A stretch of 64,000 nt of DNA, taken from NCBI GenBank assembly GCA_003952965.2, contig CM025854.1, forward strand, positions 9,104,146 through 9,168,145, given 5' to 3'. The notes beneath the pieces are model-generated. The model had not been told where the DNA came from. It worked only from the letters and a program-made list of their open reading frames with translations, and did not search any database. The position numbers were made by a program, and so were the translations under genes. Below are positions 22,903 to 33,596 of this stretch, one piece after another; position 1 is the stretch's first letter, and every line of letters starts with the position of its first letter. The stretch comes from Morella rubra (lineage: Eukaryota > Streptophyta > Magnoliopsida > Fagales > Myricaceae).

Positions 22903-25418
22903 ATGGAGCCAGGGTCAAATGGCGAAGAACATACTTCGTGGGAAGACCTGTACAGCATTAATCTGATGCCGTCGGAGTTGCTTTTGAAGTTCAGAAAAGA
23001 AGTCCAAGGTATTCGTGTTGGTGTCAATTTGGAGGTATTCTTCTAAGGCTTGCCAGTGGAAAATTTCCACTTAATCCTATTCAACTGTTTTTGATTTCTG
23101 AACAATATACTCCTCTGTTTGCCAGACAAAACATGATGGTACACTTAAGATGGACTAGGTGATTAGTAGTTTACTTCATCATAGTAATGGTTCCGGTGGT
23201 TACTGACTTATTGCATATCTTTTGGTAACCCCTGCTTTACTTAATACACAAATTTGGATCTAGGATTAGGAAACTAGGTCGACAATGCCATGACAAATAA
23301 TACTACTTTGTTTGTGAGAGTCTAGGATTGTGAGTCTCTGTGGACGATTCTAGATAAATACTCTCTTGTTTGTTATTGTCCCAGTATGCAGAGTATTCTA
23401 TTATGGGAATTAGATCCCTCGTGATGTCGTGTTCTTTACATGTTTTGGTCTAGTTATTTGATATGTTCTTGTCAAATCAGCAGCAGGATGGATCGACCTT
23501 TCATGATCAATTGACTCATACTATTTGTTTTTGAGGTCTCCAATGTACTTATTATAGCCATAAAAGAGTGTGTGCATGGCATGGTTTTGATTTTCTCTGT
23601 TGCATAGGACTGAAAAAGAGTTTGACATCTCAATGATTGGATAATCCTTTCTGTTAGTAATGTTATCTGGTTGTGGGGCTTGTCTTAAATTTAACACTTG
23701 TCTTGTTCTATTGGGGTGAGAATAATGTAGTAATTTTAGTTTGGTGTAGTGTGATTTTGGCATTTAGTGTCATATTTTTTTGGGATATTAATACCTAAGT
23801 GTACCGCTCTATTGTTGCAATTTATTTCCATTTTTTAAATGCGAATATTAGTGACCTTACTTTATTGGCTGAATAGGAACTGTAAATGAAGCCTCTCTAG
23901 TTGTATAAGCTTAGGCCAGATATGGTTCACGCGTAGGAAATGAGCTGATAGGGTATGGGTTGGATATCGCTACGTTGTAATATGACAACTAAATGTGTTT
24001 GAAAAAGGAAGCGAGCCTGTTTCCACATTCGTTCAACTTTTGTAGTTGTACCTTGCTAATTTCACACACCCACACACACATCTATATGTACATATCTTTA
24101 TATATAATACATATATTATGAAGTTGCAAATACTTCATCAAGTAATTCAAAGAATGAATGGGTAGTATGAATTTGCAAGTACATAGATAGCATTATGGGA
24201 GCAGTTCATTGTTGAAATGGTAAGTGATACAACAGAAATGCTTGATGTCAATTATTGTTGCAGAGTTGAATCTTACAATGGGGTATGTGGAATTATATGG
24301 TTACTTGTCGCTAGTGTTTGGAATCACAATAGACTTAGTAGTAATTGGACAAAAAAGACTATCATATATATCCCCAGAAGATACAAAATTTTGTCCAGAT
24401 CCCTGCTGTGGATGATGTATTCCATGTTTCACTACACCCTCACTACAGAATAGCAGTAATTCTTGAAAGATTCAGATGCATGCCTATCTCAGGTTTTGGT
24501 TTGGATGGATTTTACTTCCCAACTAATCTTGCACATAATTGATTATACACCTTTTTTGATTTATTGTTTTGGTTCAGTTCTATAATGCTCCTGCCAATGA
24601 ATACCAAGCAAAGCTTGTATTGAAGCCCTTAGCACCTGACCGAAGGTGGAAGTTCATCTATGAGCCAATTCATCAGGATGTACGTGTTATTTCAAAAAAG
24701 ATCCCCATCACCAAATTTCTAAATCTCCAGGTTTGATGCTTTTCTATATTGATAGCTTTACTGGTGTTTGAGCTCTCACACTCAAAAGTGAAAGAAATAT
24801 ACAGGTGGGCTTAGGCCACAGTTTTCAGATGAATGCAACTGGTTGGAAATGGAAGCTCACTACCTGTTTGGGTGGAGATGGCATATCTCGAATTCGCAAT
24901 AAGACATCACTTGGCTTGTTTCCTGGGATGGATTTCCGTTTTGGGTGGAGGGCTGATTATGTTTTTCCAGAAATTACTGGGTAATTCCTCAATAGTTTAG
25001 ACATTTACTAGAAAATAGAACCACTGTGATCTGGAATTAAGAATATTGGAGTCTTCAATAGCACTGTGGTACGGAATTTAGGCGGTAAAACATCGTTAGA
25101 AAACACACAGATGTGTTAAAAAAGTGATCTTGCCAACAGTTAGTACTGATCTAATAGTGTATTAGTAGTACAGATCCAAATAGTTTGGTTTTCATTGAAG
25201 CAGATCTAATAGTTTGTTAGCACTACTTGCAATATTCTTGTCCTTTTTGGCATCTCATAAACGATGTGTTCACACTGAACTTTGGTTATGTATGAAACAT
25301 TGAATCTAATAGGGCTCTTGGTACTGGGGAACCATTGTTCAACATGAACTCCGGACAGCTGCACGCATCACTCGATAGAGTTGAGGCCATTTTAACCCAC
25401 AGTGATGGAGCATACTGA
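22903..25418 (+). CDS. conserved plant protein of unknown function, 188 aa, four exons
   Basis: Exons 22,903-23,034, 24,578-24,730, 24,805-24,980 and 25,313-25,418 join with GT-AG junctions (phases 0, 0, 2) to one uninterrupted 188-residue frame. The start MEPGSNGEEHTSWEDLYSIN is the first ATG after a probable 5'-UTR intron (donor near 22,682, acceptor TTTCGTAG near 22,888). The middle is aromatic and basic (LVLKPLAPDRRWKFIYEP, ATGWKWKLTTC, RFGWRADYVFPE), with alternating polar and hydrophobic residues that suggest beta-strands. There is no signal peptide or clear transmembrane helix. The C-terminus (NMNSGQLHASLDRVEAILTH) is a likely helix. I recall similar uncharacterised proteins across land plants but no function or symbol. 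Intron 1 (1.5 kb) has no obvious insertion. A further intron may lie in the 3' UTR (donor near 25,435, acceptor TGCCAG near 25,694). Confidence 0.8.
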
Positions 25419-27190
25419 TCAGTTAAAAACCAGGTACATTTATCGTGGACTTCCTGGTATCATCAATAGCTAGGACTGGGGTATTTGTCAACTAGAACAT
25501 GAAAAACTTTTCAATTACAAAGCACTTTCTCCTCCCTTCATGCCAGGGAAAAAAAAATCTGATAATACCTAAGATGGGAAGAACATACCTCTCTGATTCC
25601 TGAGTTCTTCTTCCTCCTCCTTTTTTCTGGGCAGGGTTCCAAGTTTTCACATACCATAATTTCTTGATATTTGTTTGTTCTTTGATGTGTGCCAGATATG
25701 TAGAAAACGAGATGCTATGGGGATTGGTTTCATTTGGAGGTTTCCACATGACATCATCATTTTCCTTGGATATGAAATTCAAGCGCAGCTGGTCGGTAGG
25801 AAACAGAAAAGGATGCTAATACTGCAGCATTCCTGGAAAGGAGCTAGCTTGATCATCACTTGTTAGTTGTTTGATGTATTGCAATTTGCAAAGCTTCAGT
25901 ACTACTTGTTCGTTGTTTGCATGTAATGCAAATCTCCAATATCGGCTTGTATAGACAACGGTGGGGGACGCAGTTCCTTTGCTCTAAGTTCAAATTTGTG
26001 CTCCCTTAGCCATCGTGGTCGTCCCCCTTCCCCTCTCCCCATATTTGCCAAAAAAAAAAAAGTTCAAATTTGTGCGTTTCAAACAAGTTTCACTGTCCTG
26101 GTTGTCTTTAATGAAATTTGTGCTTCAAATCTTGTAAACGACATCTAATGAAATTTGGGAATAGTCAATTGATGGAACCACATTGATTTGAAGATATGGA
26201 GCATGTTCGTTTTCACGGCATTCTGAGAATTCGCATTCAACTAAAAACACAATCCTATCGAACATGATTTATTTGAGGATGCTGTACCGTAGTTTTCGAT
26301 TTTGCCTTGGCCATATTTATACAGAATTACTAAAATACCCTCCAGTCATGCGTTACATACATCAAAATCGAAGGGTAAAATGGACTTTTAAAAAACACAT
26401 GGCCTCCACACGTCAGCTCATTAAATACTCAGACACGTGAATGGACAAAATACCCCCAACTAATTTACGCAAGTTTTGCTTTGGTCATTTCCCCCCTCTC
26501 CCTGCGTGCGGCCTGCAACTTGTCAGCTTGTCCCCTGTGTGAGTCAATTTTGTTTTTTTACAAAAGTTGAGTCATGCGGCAAAAACGTTTAGTCGTTTGT
26601 CATTTTCTTCCTTTTTTTTTTTTTAATACCTTTCAAATATTCAACTTTTAATAAAAAAAAAATCGAAATTATAATAAATATTACAAATAAACAATATTAT
26701 TTTACATTTTACTTCTTCACTCGTCTCAATAAAAATAATCTACAAAAAACAACCTTAAAAATCATTATTAATTTTTTTACACCTCAATAACTTCTACACA
26801 AACACCAATAAAACTTTAACATCACCTAAAAATTTTCAAAACACTTCAAATCCTACAAAAAAAAAAAAAAACATCAAAATGAACATCACCGTGGTATGTA
26901 CTTTTGTTTCCCCTGGACAGATAATACTATTTTAGTTTTGTTGTTCTTCGAGTATCTCTTACAATCAAACGGCTGGGATCACTTTTAGCTGCTGATTTAA
27001 CTCTTCACTCTGGCCTCGTAAAAACAAAAGAAAAGAACCGTACGCTTTCAAATTTTGAAACACCATCTGGGAAAAGAAAATTTTAATACACCAAGCACAC
27101 CAAATTTTAATACTTTTGAAACACTTCGGAGGGAATATAACTTTCAAGGTGAATAATGGGCCCTATCTTAATAATGTAGCCGTTTCACCC
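25419..27190. other. 3' UTR of the preceding gene, then intergenic DNA
   Basis: 25,419 to about 25,960 looks transcribed (mixed composition, possible 3'-UTR intron). From 26,000 to 27,000 there is AT-rich intergenic DNA with short poly-A and poly-T runs and no supported gene. 26,960-27,190 is the upstream region of the membrane-protein gene. Confidence 0.45.
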
Positions 27191-27200
27191 TCCAACGGCC
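26968..27200 (+). promoter_or_regulatory. mitosis-specific activator (MSA)-type elements
   Basis: TCCAACGGCC at 27,191-27,200 fits the plant MSA consensus YCYAACGGYY at all ten positions. It lies 13 bases before the TATA box. Two further AACGG cores lie upstream, at 26,968-26,972 (+) and 27,180-27,184 (-). MSA elements are bound by three-repeat MYB (MYB3R) factors and direct G2/M expression. Confidence 0.6.
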
Positions 27201-27212
27201 TAATCCCTCTTC

Positions 27213-27220
27213 TATATAAA
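27213..27220 (+). promoter_or_regulatory. TATA box
   Basis: TATATAAA, 53 bases upstream of the ATG at 27,273. A start site about 30 bases downstream would give a 5' UTR of roughly 30 bases. Confidence 0.75.
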
Positions 27221-27272
27221 TTCAAAAATCTGGCTTGCCCCTTAGGCAAAACCCATCTCAAGCTCTTCTAAA

Positions 27273-27917
27273 ATGGCCTCTTCTAAGCTTAGAAGCTCAT
27301 GCTCCTTCCCCAATCTTCTCCTCTCATGCTTGAATTTCACTCTGTTTATCCTATCCTCAATCTCTCTTGCTCCCATAATTCTCCTCAGAATGCCTCCAAC
27401 CTCAATGGGTATGGCATTCCTCATGGTCTCAAGCATGTCAATGCTTTCCTCCTTCGTGGGCTTTTATTCTCAGTTCACCCACTTGTGCTTCATGACCCAC
27501 ATTTCAATTCTACTCGCCTCGGTTGTTGGACAATTACTTAGCATCTTGGCCTTGTTCACAAAAGAGAAATCCAGCCTCTCCTTGCTAAAGTCGACAAGGG
27601 ATCCAAAAGAGGCAAAGCTATTGGTGAGGTTGGAATGTGGGGTATTGACGGCAATGTTTCTGATGCAATTGGTGGTGCTGGTATTGAGCTGTGCAGTACA
27701 TTGCTGTTGGGTGAGAGAATATGAGGGACTAGAAGCTGAGAGAGAGGCAGCGGAAAGGAAGAGGAGTAGGAGGATTGCGAAAGTGCAAGAGGAATCCATG
27801 GCCAATGCAGCAAAAATTACAGAGATCAAAGCCAAGGAGTTGGATGAGAAAATGAGGAGCAAGTATGTGCAGTTGGTCAAGACTGATATCGAAGGCCAAG
27901 GTATAGGCACTCTGTGA
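27273..27917 (+). CDS. four-pass plant membrane protein with charged C-terminal tail, 214 aa
   Basis: Single exon, starting at the first ATG after the TATA box (MASSKLRSSCSFPNLLLSCL). Four hydrophobic spans lie at about residues 15-38, 45-65, 71-95 and 122-146. The loop between spans 3 and 4 is charged (KSTRDPKEAKLLVRLE). After a Cys-Cys-Trp exit (HCCWVREYEGLEAER) the last 65 residues are rich in E, K and R with heptad-like spacing, probably a cytosolic coiled coil. I recall closely similar uncharacterised membrane proteins in many dicots, but no established function. The promoter carries an MSA element, so G2/M expression is an inference worth testing. The frame is intact and uninterrupted, and a poly(A) signal follows at 28,137. 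Confidence 0.85.
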   Translation: MASSKLRSSCSFPNLLLSCLNFTLFILSSISLAPIILLRMPPTSMGMAFLMVSSMSMLSSFVGFYSQFTHLCFMTHISILLASVVGQLLSILALFTKEKSSLSLLKSTRDPKEAKLLVRLECGVLTAMFLMQLVVLVLSCAVHCCWVREYEGLEAEREAAERKRSRRIAKVQEESMANAAKITEIKAKELDEKMRSKYVQLVKTDIEGQGIGTL

Positions 27918-28136
27918 GCTTTTATAATCATGCTATGATGGGGCTATAAGAGAGGATTCTGTTGCTGTTTCTTGAGATCACTATTTCTGTGGCCCTAGCG
28001 TACGTAGAACCTCCTATAGAAGGTTCTTTGGGGATCTGTATGAAGTGAACTGTTGTGCCTCTATGTTACGTGTGCACTTATATGTGTGACCAGAAACTCT
28101 ATAGAAATCCTTTTTCTAGTATTGTTTTTCTCTCTC

Positions 28137-28142
28137 AATAAA
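28137..28142 (+). terminator. poly(A) signal
   Basis: AATAAA 220 bases downstream of the stop codon of the membrane-protein gene, after a T-rich stretch. It is the only canonical hexamer in the 3' region before 28,200. Confidence 0.55.
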
Positions 28143-29039
28143 TAGGACTAAAAGAGTGAATCTGCTATATTACATATAACCCCAGCCCAAAAAGAAAGAA
28201 CATTACAATATCATGAAGGATGCCAGAGACATTATGGCCTTGTTTAGTGCATAATTGACTATTTTGGGAATTTCGATGGAAGTGCATATGATCAGTCTTC
28301 GGTCGGTCTGCCCAAAAAGGAATCACTCCAAAGAGGTGAAAAATCTTTGTGTCTTTGTAATACGTTCACATGGCTATGTTCCCTTCACAAAATCAACAAC
28401 AAACAAAGTGCAGAGCGTCTGGAATCTGGATTTCAAGCTAAAGGCATTCAGCATTTCGAGGTCCTTTTATAGTTTTATGGAAGAAAAAAAACACCAAAAT
28501 TTTTGAAAGACCCCAGCAAACTAAATGTACGAGCCATGTGTCACACTTGTCTTTAAAGAATGTCATTATATAATCCAATAAAATGCATGTTGCCTCTTAC
28601 CTCTGGTTAGGAAAGAACAAGACCACAACATAGACACCAACTATAGTCTATTCGTACTTTTCTGCCATTACAGAATATAATCTTACGGCAATCAAAAAAC
28701 CACATTATTATAATCACTACAGTACAATAGAGAGAGATTAGAGCTACTAAGTTGAGTACTGATCGAGATTGCGCAAGAGAGAGAGGGGGGAACAGAGTTG
28801 TGATGCGAAGAGGGCAGATGAAGAGAGAGAGAGAGGCGATCATGACCGGCAGAGGACTGTGTGAAGTAAGAAGAGAGGCAGAGATGTTGGCTGACAATGG
28901 TGAGGTGCGACGTGTGTGAAGGAGGGTAGAAAGCTGCCAGTAGGGAGAGCTCGACAGGGCAAAAATGACTCCAGGAGAAAGAAACCCTAAGGCTAAAGGG
29001 TCAGGACTGAGCTTCAGTTGTTTGGGATATACACTAAAC
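28143..29039. other. intergenic, nothing firmly recognised
   Basis: Contains a 152-codon minus-strand ORF (28,607-29,065) of low-complexity character (Ser, Leu, Pro) that I do not accept as a gene. AGAGAG runs occur near 28,770-28,840. Part may belong to the non-autonomous hAT-like element whose end is at 29,230. Confidence 0.35.
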
Positions 29040-29230
29040 AAACGATTTTTTTGTGGTATTTCCAATCGGTTCGGTTCAGTCTTCTCAGTTCAGCGAGGCC
29101 CAGAAATCGAGCACTAAACTGACTGGTCGGTTTCTTTTGGGCGACAACCAAACCAGGCCATTCGAGAATAGACCGGTTTCAGTGATTTTACTCGGCTCGG
29201 TCGATTTCGGTCCACTTGTGTACAGTCCTA
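29040..29230 (-). mobile_element. one end of a hAT-like non-autonomous element
   Basis: Read on the minus strand from 29,230: TAGGACTGTACACAAGTGGA, followed by a CCGA / CCGGT-rich subterminal region (cggttcggtt, cggctcggtcg). This resembles plant hAT ends of the TAGGGCTGTACAC type. The other end was not found, so the size is unknown. Confidence 0.4.
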
Positions 29231-29244
29231 CTACCATTTAGCAT

Positions 29245-30115
29245 GTATTCTCCCACTAAGAATGCACTAAGAGGGATTTTGTTTTGTCTCTATTTCAAGT
29301 GAACGACGTCAATAGTCCACATATTTAGTATCTACGACAATTTCAACTAATCACAAAATTCATGTGTTGGTCTGTAATAAATTCTTATTAATGTATTTCT
29401 GCAAACGCCAACTTCTTAAAAGCTTTCTTTTCACACACTTTTTCAATGGCTTTCCCACTACATGAGCATAGCTATTACTCAATTACGATATGAAACTTAC
29501 GAGTGTATCACATGAATCACAATATCCATATCTCGTTAGTGTTTCTTACCTTTAACTAACCAATCAAGTCTCTTAGGTAAAATCTATAATCTAGTTCATC
29601 CAAGAGTCCTCTAATCCCTCCAATTATATCCTTCACCATGTAGCTATTCACCCAAGTTTCTTATCCCATACTAGCCACATACTCCTTCAAATTATCTAGA
29701 GACAAACCTTTTGTCTAGGATTGGCCTCCATCCCGGTTGAGGGAACAAAGTCGACTATTATTTCATCGATCCCTCTTTGCATATAGTAATAGTTTATGGC
29801 AATGTGTATTTCTTTGGAGGTTTGCTCTTCGTATTTTCTTAACAATATAGCAAACGTTGTTTTCACAAAACAAACAGCTTGGTAGGTATACCTAATTTTA
29901 AACAGTTAATGAATCGATTAATTATAACGCTTTACTTGTTGTGCTGTATGCAATGAATTCAGCTTCCTTGATAAAACTTTGCTTCACAATTCAGCTTCGT
30001 GCTCAGTCGAGAAACAATCGTTCCACTAAATAAAAATATATATACCTAGTGTTGATCTTCTATTATCAACATCGTCTATAAAATCTACATTCTTGTACCC
30101 AACATATTCAAGATC
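29245..30115 (-). pseudogene. copia RNase H and 3' end fragment
   Basis: On the minus strand, from about 30,110, GYKNVDFIDDVDNRRSTLGI and SGTIVSRLSTK match the start of copia RNase H (usual form GY.DADWAG..D.RKSTSG). Near 29,740-29,670 there are TKGLSLDNLKEYVASMG-like words that match the RNase H end (D-P-L-T-K-x-L). A TAGTGGGAGAATA tract at 29,246-29,258 corresponds to the purine-rich (GTGGGAGA) site before copia 3' LTRs. Stops and frameshifts are frequent. The domain's active-site residues cannot all be traced. The remaining element is absent. Confidence 0.6.
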
Positions 30116-31005
30116 ACTTATGCCAACACGTCATGACAGTTCATGTATTTTGCACTTTTTATGTCCTCACCATGCGTTTTATTGTCTGCTAGTGCTCTTA
30201 ATTATCTGGCGTGGGGATTGAAATCTAATCCGCCAAAGGCTTTTCAGTTCGCATATGAATTTTCATGATGCAAAATTAAAAACCTTTTCCTTAGCTGGCA
30301 TTCGAGAATCCCTACCAGAAATTTTTGATCAAGCATTGAAAGCATTTTATAATTCGTTTGATCTTAAGAAAATTGACATAAAGGATGTAGTTATAGAAGC
30401 CACCATAGGTCTTATTAAGGTGGTCCTGCTGCCTACAACGACTCTTGCTTTCTAATATCCGGCCCGGAGAGTTTTGAGAAACTGTGTGCTTCATATCATG
30501 AAAGATTTAAATTTTAGACATGGCCCATGGGAATGACAACTCGCAATGTGATTTGGTCAGTCGCAACTAAGTTTACGCATTAAGTATGAACTAAGCTTCA
30601 AATATTCATTCATTGGAGTAATATGTATGCTAACCATAGGGCATTCTCTCTATAAAACATGCTTACAGATGGGTGGCCTCAGTGGGGTTTGGTCTACGGA
30701 AAAAATATCAAATCGTTTAAGAACATCAAGTAGTGAGAGTCGGGTAATATTTCTAAGGTTTAATGGCAATACACGTCTCTTTATATTGTTATTCTTGTAT
30801 TTTTTTTTCTGTTGTTATTTTTGTACATGTGTTCACGTCCTTATGGGTAATGGTATATAGTTTTAAAACTCTACATCAGCATTTTCCATTAGTAATTAAT
30901 AGAAATTATTGTCACTTTAGAGACTATTTTGTTAAAATTGAAACTGAGATAATTAATTTGTCATTAGTGGAAGTCACATGATTCTGTAGTGCAATTATAT
31001 TTTAA
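30116..31005. other. intergenic with an unrecognised ORF-like fragment
   Basis: At 30,255-30,455 a 66-codon plus-strand frame contains AGIRESLPEIFDQALKAFYN and looks protein-like, continuing in another frame with SFEKLCASYHERF. I cannot assign a family. The remaining sequence is AT-rich without signals. Confidence 0.3.
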
Positions 31006-31198
31006 GGCTTAATTGCACAAACAGTCTCTATATGATATTTTGAAAAAAAAAAAAAAAAAGTTTTTGGAATGACAGTTTCAATAAATTAGTCATGCAAACA
31101 TATTTTTAGAAAAAAACTTAGTCCTTCCATTTCCATGACGCTAATGCATTAATGGAAATTGTTGAGCTGTCGAAAAGGGGCCATGTGAGCACCAATCA
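31006..31198. mobile_element. left part of a MITE related to the one at 8,920
   Basis: Begins GGCTTAATTGCACAAACAGT, sharing the terminal pattern GG.TTAAATGCA..CACAGT of the 9-bp-TSD MITE at 8,920-9,271, plus the later ATTAGTC and TTAGTCCTT phrases. The right end was not found. A poly(A) retroposon is inserted at 31,199. Confidence 0.5.
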
Positions 31199-32145
31199 AC
31201 AACTGACTTGTGTATTTAAAAACCAAAAGCCGCGATTCTAGAGAGAGAGACTCTTCCCTCTCTCTAGAGTCCTTTCATCCCCTTCCTTCTGTCTTTAACC
31301 CTTACCCTCCAGCCGGCAGAGCTCCTCCCTCTCCTCCTCTGCCTCTTTCCTTCCCTAGCCAAACCTCTGGTGGCCGAATCCTGCTCTGTTTGTGTCTTTT
31401 TCGACCTTCTCTTAGGCCTTTTTTTGGGAATCAAAGGAGGCTAGATCTCGGCGGCTCTGGTGATCTTTGGTGTGCACAGTCTCCATGGGTGGTTTCCTCG
31501 GCTCCCAACGTTCATCACTGGCCAAGTTCAGTGGGACACGGACCACGCATGGCGTTCCACGCGCATCCACGCCCGCGCGTGGATCTCACACGCCCGATCC
31601 ACATCTCTACTGATTTGGCTGTTTTGAGTAGTTTTTGGAGGCAACCATCCATTCTGCCGTGCTCGTCCTCTACCTCCCCCTCTCTACTCGTTAGTTTTGG
31701 CATTTTTCTCCGTTGACTCCTATTGCCGTCGTTGTTTTGCCATTCGAAACTGTCGTCCTATCTTCTCTTCGTTTTGTAGCCTTTTCAAGCTAGAAGATCT
31801 CTCCGATGGAGTTGGATTGGCGCTACGTTCATCTTTTCTTCGATGGAAGCTGTGATCGTCTTGAGTGACGATCTGTCCGGACCCTTGTGGTCCTTGTTGG
31901 TTTTTGTTGTCCTAACTTTTGTGGTCTTTTCCAGTTTGTGTTGTAACCCGACCTTTGAGGTTGGTTTGATCTCGGCTTTTGTAGCTGTTATTAGATTTTT
32001 TGATCCTCTGATTGTAGGACCTTTGGTCCGTTTAGGTTTTTCTGCTGGCCCTCTGAGTGTGATTCTGTTTGTACTGGCTGCTATTCTCGGATTTTAATAT
32101 ATTCAGTACTGTTGCTTAGGAAAAAAAAAAACAAGTGACTTGTGT
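31199..32145 (+). mobile_element. poly(A) retroposon, 917 bp, with 15-bp target-site duplication
   Basis: ACAACTGACTTGTGT (31,199-31,213) and ACAAGTGACTTGTGT (32,131-32,145) flank the insert with one mismatch. The inserted 31,214-32,130 starts with an AGAG/CTCT-rich leader and ends in an A-tail (32,121-32,131) directly before the second duplication. That is the signature of LINE-driven retroposition. The inside is pyrimidine- and G/T-rich (ctttgtggtc, ttggttttt). It holds a 168-codon ORF that starts at 31,210 in the duplication itself, and no recognised RT, endonuclease or tRNA-like promoter. It could be a non-autonomous LINE derivative or a retrocopy of an unknown transcript. Confidence 0.75.
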
Positions 32146-32434
32146 TTTTGACGAGAAGAAGCACTCGTTCTATGAAGAGTGAAACGCAAGTAAATGAGAA
32201 GAAGAAAAAATATACAATCAATCACAGTACTGTATAGTTTAAACCTTTCATCGATAAAAGAGGATGCTTCATTACACAAAAATGCATTGTTCACCGAAGA
32301 GACTGCATCTTACGCAATAAGAAATCAGACGTAAAAGGTTCCGTGAGAAATTCAACCAAACTTGCAGTCTCAACGACTCCAAGCAAAATTTGAAAATCTG
32401 CCAACCACCGAAAATTCAAACGTCTAGACTTTTA

Positions 32435-33594
32435 AGCCATGTTTGGAAATGGTCCTGAGTTTGGGTTTAAGTTTAATTTTATTTCTCCGCATCCGGTTCG
32501 AGCTCAAGTTTTTGGGTCCTAACTTGAAACAAAGTTAACATAACCTGTCAATTAGACTAAAATCCGTTAGCAAGGTGCACTTATCTCGCTGGTTGACTTT
32601 CGTTGCGCGCTCGTGCTTGTGTGCACAAAATTGTAATTATTTTTCTATTAGCCTTTGCTTCTCTTGCGCACTCCAACTCGCACGAGCTAAAAGTTTATTT
32701 TTTGTGAATATTTTTTGTTAACATTTCGCTGCTCGCATGCTCTTCAATTCGCGAGAGCAATTTTTTTATAACCTTCGCTTTCTTAATGTGCCCGAGCAAA
32801 ATATGTAAATGAGTTTTTTTTTTAAATTTTAAATATGCTTCCTTGATGCTTCCTAATGTGCTCCAGCGAAATATATAAATAAATTCATTTAAAAATATGC
32901 CTCTCTCTTACTCCCTAACGTGCTTAAGCGAAATATGTAAATAATAATAATAATAATAATTATTATTATTATTATTTAAATATGCTTCCTTAGTGCTCCC
33001 TATCTAGATAGATAGGAAGCACCAAATTTGTAACTAAGAACCACTCCTTTATTTGGATAGCTGGAATCGATAAGTTAAAAAATGCAACGATCCCAGCTAT
33101 TTCAACTTAGGTGCTTTCCCGATTGATCTTCAATTGATCTCAAGAGTGAGCCCTAAGCTAAAAAAAAATTAATGAGATAATCTAAATACCCCAAACTAAT
33201 GTAGAGAGAAATGAATTAATGGAATAATCAAAATACCCAAAATCAACATAGAGAGAAAGGAAGACAAACCCTAAGACAGTCAATGTACCTTGGAATCAAT
33301 GGAGAACAAGCCGCAATCACACAACGAAGCAAATGCACTGTGTAGAAGGAGGAATTTGGGTGATTCGAAGAAGGATCCTCGAGCTCTGGGTCTCGTGTAG
33401 AGGGGAGAGACAGGAGAGAATGGGAGAAAGAGATAGGGATGAGAGGAAAAAACGTCGTCAGTTTTCTCTTCAATTATTGGGTTTAAGGTCTATAAATAAG
33501 ACTCGACCCATCCAAATATAGATTCAAGATTTTAGACTCAAAATCAGTATTTTGGATCTGAAACCAGGATACAGACCCGTTACCAAACATAGCT
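32435..33594. mobile_element. 1.16-kb TIR element flanked by TA
   Basis: The left end AGCCATGTTTGGAAATGG (32,435) and the inverted right end AGCTATGTTTGGTAACGG (33,594) match at 15 of 18 positions. Both ends abut TA (32,433-32,434 and 33,595-33,596). A TA or TTA-type target fits Tc1/mariner or PIF/Harbinger; the sequence does not decide. No transposase is present. Inside are diverged ~60-bp repeats ending in GAGC-AAAATATGTAAA (32,580-33,000), a 36-base ATA/TAT palindrome and a hairpin near 33,000-33,020. Confidence 0.55.
32941..32976. repeat. (ATA)n(TAT)n palindromic microsatellite
   Basis: Seven ATA-type triplets run into an equal number of TAT-type triplets, so the tract can fold back on itself. 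It lies within the TIR element. Confidence 0.9.
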
Positions 33595-33596
33595 TA

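Noticed and set aside
28607-29065. 152-codon minus-strand ORF
   Set aside because: Low-complexity, no homology recognised, and its end overlaps the hAT-like terminal region.
31210-31716. 168-codon ORF as a gene
   Set aside because: It begins in the target duplication of the retroposon and is Pro/Ser-rich low-complexity sequence without a family match.
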